A stretch of 6,699 bases of DNA from a bacterium (GTDB lineage Bacteria; Zixibacteria; MSB-5A5; GN15; FEB-12): the NCBI GenBank assembly GCA_030629485.1, contig DAOVOW010000106.1, forward strand, positions 1 through 6,699. Reading direction: 5' to 3'. Every line of letters begins with the position of its first letter. The stretch's first letter is position 1. The notes beneath the pieces are model-generated. The model saw nothing but the letters and a program-made list of their open reading frames with translations, did not search any database and had not been told where the DNA came from. Position numbers and translations under genes: made by a program. Positions 1 through 4,893 of this stretch are shown here, in pieces.

Positions 1-47
1 CCCGGTCTAAATACATTGAAGTTTCGTAATTTATTTATCAACGCAAT

Positions 48-245
48 ATGATCTCTAGACTTTTTCTTTTCTTATTTTTGTTACCTATTACAGCTTTCGC
101 AAAAATTAATACAATTTACTTAGCTGGTGGTTGTTTCTGGTGTGTTGTAAACGGCAGATGTGGAGCGGGCAAGCCCGTTTCTCGCGCTATGCGTGCCTTG
201 CCCCATTCGTTATTGGTGTACAAGCGGGATTCGTTCGTATACTAA
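48..245 (+). pseudogene. msrA: Truncated peptide-methionine (S)-S-oxide reductase MsrA, N-terminal fragment only
   Basis: MsrA reduces methionine-S-sulfoxide in oxidised proteins using the cysteine of a GCFWC motif. The fragment starts at ATG 48. It has a signal-peptide-like N-terminus (residues 1-18, a run of Leu/Phe ending in ITAFA), then KINTIYLAGGCFWCV with the catalytic cysteine at residue 29, so an exported form is likely. After V33 (base 146) family members continue with a Glu and a GV...GYxGG segment. Here the frame reads unrelated residues to a stop at 243-245. Full-length MsrA is usually around 150-220 residues, so only about 33 authentic residues remain. Base composition changes at the same point, from about 31% GC (1-150) to about 56% (151-290). 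This is a truncated gene or a chimeric junction and cannot encode an active enzyme. No clear ribosome binding site precedes the ATG. The family assignment of the short motif is secure; the cause of the break is not known. Confidence 0.7.
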
Positions 246-290
246 GAAGGGTCACGCCCAAAACAAGTTTGAGGGTGCCACCCAAAGCGC
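151..290. other. GC-rich non-coding stretch with hairpins, possible repeat element
   Basis: This 140-base stretch lies between the msrA break and the end of the glycosyltransferase gene. I see no gene in it: short open frames exist on both strands but none resembles a protein. It contains the inverted repeat CGGGC-AA-GCCCG (166-170 with 173-177). It also contains two related G/C blocks, GGGTCACGCCC (249-259) and GGGTGCCACCC (273-283); the second is a perfect 5-bp palindrome around one central base. The texture resembles interspersed non-coding repeats of metagenome-derived genomes, but that is an impression, and only one copy is present in this window. Confidence 0.3.
253..277 (-). terminator. 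Imperfect hairpin after the glycosyltransferase gene, possible transcription end
   Basis: Arms 253-264 and 267-277 pair with one bulge, one mismatch and one wobble around a two-base centre. On the minus strand the hairpin begins 13 bases past the TGA stop of the glycosyltransferase. No run of T follows on that strand, so a classical intrinsic terminator is not supported. It could be a rho-dependent end, an RNA-stabilising hairpin, or part of a repeat element. Confidence 0.3.
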
Positions 291-1346
291 TCAGCCGTCC
301 AAGAGTTGCCGGTAGATCGTCACCAGCCGCTCGAAGTAGAGTTCCCAGGTGAACGATGCAGCCCTGGCCAGACCCGCTTGGATCAGCATGTCGCGGTATG
401 GCGGGTCCTCAAGCAGTCGTTGAACAGCCTCGCAACCAGCCACCGGATCATCCGGATCTACCAGCACGGCTGCCTCGGCGGCCACTTCGGCGGCGGCCGA
501 ACAGTTCGAAGTGATAACCGGTGAGCCGTGGCTCATAGCCTCCAGAATCGGCAGACCGAACCCCTCCTCCCAGGACGGCAAGAGAGTAGCGACGGCATGC
601 CGATAGAGTATGGCGAGTTCGGCGTATGTGACCTTGCTGAACAAATGCAGCCGAGCACCGTCGAACTTGCTCAGATGTAGACTGACGTGATCCTCATAGC
701 CATACCCGGGTTGGCCCACCAGCACCAGGTTGACCCCTGCCAAAGATGCGACCGCGTCTACTACGTGGCCCAGGTTCTTGCGATACTCCAGCCGACCCAC
801 AAAGAGCACATACCTGGTTGTGACCAACTCCGTCAGCGCCGGTGGCACCGGTGGATCATCATTGTCGAACGAAGTCTCAACCCCAAGATGAGACACCCCT
901 ACTTTCTCCGGCGGCACCAGATCAAGTTCAAGTAGATTGGTACGGGTAGTCTCGCTGTTAGTGACGACGAAGTCGACCGAGGTCAGTTCGCGCCGCATAC
1001 GAGCGCCGATCTTCTTCTGAAATGACGGACTTTGATATCGGTTCGGATACAGGCTCCAGACATCGTAAAGCGTATAAACCGATCGGTGCCCTCTAAGCCG
1101 TGGCAACCGGTGACATAGGCCGTGAACGATGTCGAACGACCGGCCCCACCACCGGTCGCCCAGCGACATCTTCTTAAGGGATAGCTCACTGATTAGCTCC
1201 TCGGACGGTCGCCCTGAGCGATAGTATCCGTGCGCATCCAGATCGGGATTTCGACCAGCCTGCCTGAGCGTATGCAGGCATACTTGTGCTATTCCCCCGT
1301 GGGCTGAGTGAGCCAGGGCGGTGACATCATAGCCGATGCGAATCAT
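291..1346 (-). CDS. Glycosyltransferase, GT4-type (group 1), GT-B fold
   Basis: The 351-residue product is predicted to transfer a sugar from a nucleotide-sugar donor to a cell-envelope or exopolysaccharide acceptor at the cytoplasmic side of the membrane. The N-terminal Rossmann half starts MIRIGYDVTAL with a glycine turn HGGIAQ (16-21). The C-terminal donor-binding half starts with FVGRLEYRKN (182-191) and contains the EX7E signature in WEEGFGLPILE (E261 and E269), followed by GSPVITSNCSA and AAVLVDPDDP (292-301). The length is typical of the family. No membrane segment is visible. The gene is last in a leftward run, starting 33 bases after the response regulator stop, with no good ribosome binding site. 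A nine-codon mini-ORF ends in TGA overlapping its ATG, so reinitiation is possible. Upstream phosphomannomutase makes a mannose or glucose donor plausible, but the substrate cannot be read from the sequence. Confidence 0.9.
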   Translation of the reverse strand: MIRIGYDVTALAHSAHGGIAQVCLHTLRQAGRNPDLDAHGYYRSGRPSEELISELSLKKMSLGDRWWGRSFDIVHGLCHRLPRLRGHRSVYTLYDVWSLYPNRYQSPSFQKKIGARMRRELTSVDFVVTNSETTRTNLLELDLVPPEKVGVSHLGVETSFDNDDPPVPPALTELVTTRYVLFVGRLEYRKNLGHVVDAVASLAGVNLVLVGQPGYGYEDHVSLHLSKFDGARLHLFSKVTYAELAILYRHAVATLLPSWEEGFGLPILEAMSHGSPVITSNCSAAAEVAAEAAVLVDPDDPVAGCEAVQRLLEDPPYRDMLIQAGLARAASFTWELYFERLVTIYRQLLDG

Positions 1347-1379
1347 GAGTGGTCCGGGTCGCAGGTGACCATGAGCGGT

Positions 1380-2144
1380 CTAACCGGCCTTGCCGGCATG
1401 GGCCGCAGACAGTTGGTTCAGGAGACCGATGATGTTCTCGGCCTTGAACGGTTTCTGCAGAAACCCGTCGGCTGCTGCCAGGGTCGGATCGGAATCGATC
1501 TCGTAATGGGATGCAAAACCGGTGGTGAGAACTACCGGCATCTCAGGGTTTTTCTCTTTGATTTTTTTCATCAACGTGATGCCGTCGGTGCCGGGCATTC
1601 GAATATCGGTGATAACGGCGTCGATGTCACCATTATTCAGTTCCTTGAGCGCTTCGTCGGCGCTGGAAACGGAGAGCGGCATATAGTTGTTGGCCAGCAG
1701 CATGTCGGTGAGAGTTTCACGGAAGGAATCGTCGTCATCCACCACCAGGATACATCGGAGAGTTCCGGTTATCCGCTCAGGTTTATCCGCCAGAGTGCTA
1801 TCGATAAGTTCTTCGATATGTGAAATACGAAATGGTTTGGCCAGAAATCCATCAGCCGAGGCCCGACCGATCATTTCAACCGAGGGATAACCGGTGATGA
1901 ACAGTACCGGCATCCGGGGGTAGTAGCGGCGGACTCTCTTGAGCAGTCCAATGCCGTCCATTCCCGGCATTTTTATGTCTGAAATCATCAGGTCGAACTT
2001 CTCATCTTTCAGACGCTCCAGTGCGGTGACACCATCGGACACACCCACCGCCTGATAGCCTACGCCGCTCAGAGTGTCAACCAGCAGATCCAACAGATTG
2101 GCGTCATCGTCGACTACCAGTATCCTGGCTCGGGATTCATGCAT
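1380..2144 (-). CDS. Tandem receiver-domain response regulator (REC-REC), no output domain
   Basis: The 254-residue cytoplasmic protein consists of two CheY-like receiver domains and nothing else. Receiver 1 (about 6-118) has acidic pocket D12/D13, phosphoacceptor D56 in MISDIKMPGMDG, T84 in FITG and K103 in AKPF. Receiver 2 (about 130-245) has D136/D137, phosphoacceptor D180 in VITDIRMPGTDG, T208 in LTTG and K231 in QKPF. Every catalytic position is intact in both, so both could be phosphorylated. No DNA-binding, kinase, GGDEF or other effector domain follows; the tail is a short Ala/Gly stretch. It probably acts through protein contacts or as a phosphorelay intermediate. No histidine kinase is present in this window. 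The start ATG lies 4 bases after the mutase stop. An AGGT at 2154-2157, inside the last codons of the mutase, can serve as Shine-Dalgarno with 9-base spacing, which indicates operon membership and translational coupling. Confidence 0.92.
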   Translation of the reverse strand: MHESRARILVVDDDANLLDLLVDTLSGVGYQAVGVSDGVTALERLKDEKFDLMISDIKMPGMDGIGLLKRVRRYYPRMPVLFITGYPSVEMIGRASADGFLAKPFRISHIEELIDSTLADKPERITGTLRCILVVDDDDSFRETLTDMLLANNYMPLSVSSADEALKELNNGDIDAVITDIRMPGTDGITLMKKIKEKNPEMPVVLTTGFASHYEIDSDPTLAAADGFLQKPFKAENIIGLLNQLSAAHAGKAG

Positions 2145-2148
2145 ATCA

Positions 2149-3492
2149 CTACGACCTGATTATGTCCAGGAGTTTCTGCCTGGTTTCCTCCAAAAGGTCC
2201 TTGTTGTCGGCCTCGATATTCAACCTCAACAACGGTTCGGTGTTGGAAGGGCGCAGATTGAACCAGAAATGGTCGGACTGCACCGTCAGACCATCCTCAC
2301 CGTCCTGATGGTCGTCTGAGAAGGCTGCCGCCACCGCCTCCAGCTTGGCTGGAATCGATTCCACCTGGCTGTTGATTTCGCCGGATCGAAAGTACGGATC
2401 TATCTCAGCCGCCATCTCATGCAGCGGCCTGTCTTCTTTGGAAATGAGTTCCAGGCAGACCAGAAACGCGATCAACCCGGAGTCGGCGAACCAATTGTCC
2501 CGAAAATAGAAGTGGCCCGAATGCTCGCCGCCGAAGATGGCGTTATGTTTTTTCATCAACGGCTTTATGAACGCATGTCCCACGCGAGTCCGGACCGGTG
2601 TGCCGCCGAATCGTTCGATCAACTCAGGTACCGCCCGTGAACAGATCAGGTTATAGAGAATCATCTCTTTTGGATGCTTCGACAACAGTGATTTGCTCAC
2701 CAAAGCCGTGACGATGTCGCCGCCCAGTTGAGTACCGAACTTGTCGACCAGAAACATCCGATCGGCATCACCGTCAAAAGCCACTCCGAAATCGGCGTTG
2801 ACTTCTTTGATCTTCGCCTGCAAATCACGCAGGTTCTCGACTTCGATCGGCGAGGCAGGATGATTCGGGAAGCTGCCGTCCAGGTCGAAAAAAAGGCGGA
2901 CAACCTCGATAGGCAGTTGGTCAAGAACCGGCGGCAGCGTCATCCCGGCCATACCGTTGCCGGCATCGATCACGATTCGGTATGGTTTCACGGCGGCTGC
3001 ATCGATGAATGAGAGACAGTGAGCAGCGTAATCCTCACTGATATCCTTTCGCACCACTATCCCCCGCGATGGCGACCGTCTGAATTCGTCACGCTTCTGA
3101 ATGATCTTCAGAATCTGTTGCAATCCTTCCTGGCCGGAGAGCGGCTCGGCGTTCTTGCGGCATATCTTGAAGCCGTTGTACTGTTTGGGATTGTGGCTGG
3201 CCGTAATCATTACTCCGGCGTCATAACCGAACTTGCCGACGGCGAAATAGAGTCCATCGGTCGAGATCAGTCCCAAGTCGATTACGTCGACACCGGCATC
3301 ATTAATACCGTGCGTGAGTTGATCGAAGAACTCGTCGGAAGACAGCCGCATATCCCGTCCGACGGCAATGGTCTTCGCTTTGAGGAAACCGGTCAGGGCG
3401 TGACCGACGCGATAGGCAGTTTCACCGTTCAACTGGTCGGGAACGGTGCCGCGAATATCATACGCTTTGAAAATCGAGGAATCTACTTGCAT
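2149..3492 (-). CDS. manB: Phosphomannomutase/phosphoglucomutase (alpha-D-phosphohexomutase)
   Basis: This 447-residue cytoplasmic enzyme interconverts hexose-6-phosphate and hexose-1-phosphate, feeding GDP-mannose or UDP-glucose synthesis. All four hallmark loops are present in order: the catalytic phosphoserine loop TASHNP (S99), the Mg-binding loop DGDADR (240-245), the sugar-specificity loop GEHSGH (322-327) and the phosphate-binding loop RPSNTEP (414-420). The N-terminal FKAYDIRG and the length match the ManB/AlgC branch, whose members often use both mannose and glucose; sequence alone does not settle preference. The start at 3492 is the only reasonable one, because an in-frame TGA lies two codons upstream and the next Met is residue 95. 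The ribosome binding site is unusual: GGTG at -8 to -5 and GAAGG directly touching the ATG. The gene is first in the leftward run with the response regulator and glycosyltransferase, behind a good promoter at 3513-3541. Confidence 0.95.
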   Translation of the reverse strand: MQVDSSIFKAYDIRGTVPDQLNGETAYRVGHALTGFLKAKTIAVGRDMRLSSDEFFDQLTHGINDAGVDVIDLGLISTDGLYFAVGKFGYDAGVMITASHNPKQYNGFKICRKNAEPLSGQEGLQQILKIIQKRDEFRRSPSRGIVVRKDISEDYAAHCLSFIDAAAVKPYRIVIDAGNGMAGMTLPPVLDQLPIEVVRLFFDLDGSFPNHPASPIEVENLRDLQAKIKEVNADFGVAFDGDADRMFLVDKFGTQLGGDIVTALVSKSLLSKHPKEMILYNLICSRAVPELIERFGGTPVRTRVGHAFIKPLMKKHNAIFGGEHSGHFYFRDNWFADSGLIAFLVCLELISKEDRPLHEMAAEIDPYFRSGEINSQVESIPAKLEAVAAAFSDDHQDGEDGLTVQSDHFWFNLRPSNTEPLLRLNIEADNKDLLEETRQKLLDIIRS

Positions 3493-3512
3493 CCTTCACC
3501 ATCCGTGTCTGC

Positions 3513-3541
3513 AATCTAGGCAACCCGATCGGAGACGTCAA
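3513..3541 (-). promoter_or_regulatory. Sigma70-like promoter for the phosphomannomutase operon
   Basis: On the minus strand a -35 box TTGACG (3536-3541, five of six consensus bases) is followed by a 17-base spacer and a -10 box TAGATT (3513-3518, four of six). The strand just upstream of the -35 is A/T-rich (GTAGTTTTAA), resembling an UP element. Transcription would start around 3506, giving a leader of roughly 15 bases before the mutase ATG. The promoter lies inside the dockerin relic. Confidence 0.5.
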
Positions 3542-3552
3542 TTAAAACTACG

Positions 3553-3570
3553 CCGGGAGTGGCTCCCCGG
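3553..3570. repeat. Inverted repeat in the divergent intergenic region
   Basis: GGGAG-TGG-CTCCC forms a perfect 5-bp stem, extended to seven pairs (CCGGGAG with CTCCC-C-GG) by one bulged C. It lies 12 bases upstream of the -35 box of the mutase promoter, so it could be an operator. It also falls within the Gly/Ser codons of the dockerin relic and may be accidental. Confidence 0.3.
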
Positions 3571-3693
3571 TGATCGACATCTCCGATCTGGTATACCTGG
3601 TCGACTACGCCTTCAACGGGGGTCCTCCACCGCCGTGCGAGGAATAGAATCTGACACTGCGAGCGGTTCAACAAACTCTGCCCAACATCTCCC

Positions 3694-3722
3694 TTGCCAT
3701 CGCCCCATGATTGCCTTAGCTT
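3694..3722 (+). promoter_or_regulatory. Weak candidate promoter for the YchF-like gene
   Basis: TTGCCA (3694-3699, five of six) is followed after 17 bases by TAGCTT (3717-3722, three of six). A start about seven bases downstream of the -10 would fall on the A of the gene's ATG, giving a leaderless message. That fits the absence of any Shine-Dalgarno sequence. The -10 match is poor and the call is tentative. The rest of 3648-3728 shows nothing else recognisable. Confidence 0.2.
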
Positions 3723-3728
3723 CTCGAT

Positions 3729-4781
3729 ATGAAACTTGCGATTATCGGAAAACCGCAGTGCGGAAAGACGACCGTGTTCAATGCCGCCGCCGGGCAGCAG
3801 GAAGCTGTGGGCGATTACAGCCAGGCATTGCACCGGGCGGTCATAAAGGTCCCCGACAAACGGGTTGATCGTCTGGCGGAACTGGTGCAGCCGGACAAGC
3901 ATACTTATGCCGAGATTGAGTTCCTCGACGCTCCGGGATTTACCGGCAAGGGAAAAGAATCCACCGGACTCAAGGTCACCAACGAATTGCGCGAGATGGA
4001 TGCGTTGATCATGGTGATCGACGCTTTCTCCCCCGAGGCAAACCCCGAGCGGTTCATCGGCAATCTGACTGACGAAATGATGTTAGCCGATCTGGTGGTC
4101 GTGGAAAACAATATCGAGAATAAGTCGCGCAAGCTGAAGCTGACGGGCGACAAGACGCTTCAGATGGAAATCGACTTGCTCCAAAAGTGTCGGGCATCGC
4201 TTGAGGCCGAGCAACCGCTGTTGCATCTGGAGCTTGAGGCCAACGAAGAGAAACGTATGCGCAACTACCAGTTTCTATCGAAGAAGCCGCTGTTGATTAT
4301 GCTCAATATCGCCGAAGATGACTTGCCGAATCAGGATGCGATCTATCAAAAGTACGCTCACCTGATCCAGCCGGGTAAACGGGAACTGGCCACCCTTTGT
4401 GGTAAGATCCAGATGGAGTTGGCGACGCTTTCGCCCGAGGAACAGCAGGCGTTCTTCGAAGACCTTGGGGTGACAGCCTCTGCGATGGACAAGGTGATTC
4501 AGAAATCGTACGCGCTGCTAGGACTGATTTCATTTCTCACCACCGGCAAACCGGATGTGCGGGCCTGGACGATCAAGTATGGCACGACGGCTCATAAGGC
4601 GGCCGGGGTAATTCATAGCGATATGGAGCGCGGGTTCATCCGCGCCGAAGTGACACCGTATGAAGACTACATCAGGTACGAAACGATACCAGCGCTCAAG
4701 GCAGCCGGCAAGACACGCCTGGAGGGAAAGGACTACATCGTTCAGGATGGTGATGTGATCCTGTTTCGATTCAATGTCTGA
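3729..4781 (+). CDS. ychF: Divergent YchF/OLA1-family P-loop ATPase with DUF933 (TGS-like) domain
   Basis: The 350-residue protein belongs to the Obg-related YchF family, which hydrolyses ATP and associates with ribosomes. The P-loop is GKPQCGKTT (7-15) instead of the usual GLPNVGKST. DAPG (67-70) fills the G3 position, with a hydrophobic residue rather than a catalytic Gln after it. NIAE (193-196) replaces the GTP-specifying NKxD, as in ATP-using YchF. A helical, probably coiled-coil insertion spans about 128-185. The C-terminus (about 265-350) is strongly YchF-like: FLTTGKPDVRAWTI, AAGVIHSDMERGFIRAEV, EGKDYIVQDGDVILFRFNV. The length is slightly below the roughly 363 residues of canonical YchF. 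The switch-region cysteine described as redox-sensitive in E. coli (Cys35) appears absent, while a cysteine (C11) lies in the P-loop. The ATG at 3729 is the first in frame after a TAG at 3717-3719, and no Shine-Dalgarno is visible. It may be a paralogue of a canonical ychF elsewhere. Confidence 0.88.
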   Translation: MKLAIIGKPQCGKTTVFNAAAGQQEAVGDYSQALHRAVIKVPDKRVDRLAELVQPDKHTYAEIEFLDAPGFTGKGKESTGLKVTNELREMDALIMVIDAFSPEANPERFIGNLTDEMMLADLVVVENNIENKSRKLKLTGDKTLQMEIDLLQKCRASLEAEQPLLHLELEANEEKRMRNYQFLSKKPLLIMLNIAEDDLPNQDAIYQKYAHLIQPGKRELATLCGKIQMELATLSPEEQQAFFEDLGVTASAMDKVIQKSYALLGLISFLTTGKPDVRAWTIKYGTTAHKAAGVIHSDMERGFIRAEVTPYEDYIRYETIPALKAAGKTRLEGKDYIVQDGDVILFRFNV

Positions 4782-4803
4782 ATGCGACCTTGCGGAAACA
4801 CAG

Positions 4804-4841
4804 GGCAGGCATATCCTGTTCAATACTTGAGCAGGTTTGCC
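4804..4841 (+). terminator. Stem-loop between the YchF-like gene and lon
   Basis: CCTGTTCAA (4815-4823) pairs over nine positions, one a G-U wobble, with TTGAGCAGG (4827-4835) around a TAC loop. Outer GGCA (4804-4807) can add pairs with TGCC (4838-4841). It begins 33 bases after the YchF-like stop codon, and only three T follow the stem, so as an intrinsic terminator it is weak. It overlaps the candidate lon -35 box and could instead be an operator or an mRNA structure. Confidence 0.4.
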
Positions 4842-4855
4842 GATAATCGTATCGT
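4827..4855 (+). promoter_or_regulatory. Weak candidate sigma70 promoter for lon
   Basis: TTGAGC (4827-4832) and TATCGT (4850-4855) each match four of six consensus bases with a 17-base spacer. A start near 4862 would give a leader of about 32 bases containing the lon ribosome binding site. No CIRCE element (TTAGCACTC-N9-GAGTGCTAA) and no clear heat-shock sigma pattern is visible in 4782-4893. Confidence 0.2.
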
Positions 4856-4882
4856 ACAGTTTGAAATGGCGCCGAACTCGAT

Positions 4883-4888
4883 AAGAGG
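4883..4888 (+). promoter_or_regulatory. Shine-Dalgarno sequence that fixes the GTG start of lon
   Basis: AAGAGG lies five bases before GTG 4894. An in-frame TAA at 4882-4884 leaves no possible start before this region, and no ATG occurs in frame until about 5002, which would remove the conserved LPLKGTVVYP segment. The GTG is therefore the start. Confidence 0.75.
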
Positions 4889-4893
4889 CTGAT

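Larger units (their letters stand above)
3507..3647 (+). pseudogene. Relic of a dockerin-type C-terminus with an in-frame stop
   Basis: Reading plus-strand codons from 3507 gives VCNLGNPIGDVN, then TAA at 3543-3545, then NYAGSGSP followed by VIDISDLVYLVDYAF and NGGPPPPCEE, ending at TAG 3645-3647. Apart from the stop this has the form of a terminal dockerin-like repeat: a GDVN calcium-loop start, a DISDLVYLVDY helix and a GGPPPPC tail, as found at the C-termini of large secreted proteins. No protein body precedes it; upstream bases belong to the opposite-strand mutase gene. It is therefore probably the last ~45 codons of a gene whose front was lost by rearrangement. The single TAA replaces one residue of the calcium loop. 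A sequencing error could explain the stop but not the missing N-terminus. Attribution to Zixibacteria-like lineages rests on memory of similar tails. Confidence 0.6.

Noticed and set aside
131..352. 73-codon plus-strand open frame across the msrA break and the end of the glycosyltransferase
   Set aside because: It is Arg/Pro-rich, matches no family, and crosses hairpins and an opposite-strand gene.
1308..1823. 171-codon plus-strand open frame antisense to the response regulator and glycosyltransferase start
   Set aside because: It is the complement of well-supported genes with intact catalytic motifs, and its product resembles no domain.
3019..3519. 166-codon plus-strand open frame antisense to the mutase
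   Set aside because: The opposite strand encodes the catalytic TASHNP region in frame; this is an antisense shadow with no recognisable motif.
3446..3868. 140-codon plus-strand open frame spanning the intergenic gap and the YchF-like start
   Set aside because: It is out of frame with both the dockerin relic and the YchF-like gene, Arg-rich and without any family resemblance.
3516..3902. 128-codon minus-strand open frame across the divergent intergenic region
   Set aside because: It overlaps the YchF-like P-loop on the other strand and reads the dockerin relic backwards; the relic's own plus-strand frame gives a recognisable motif and this one does not.
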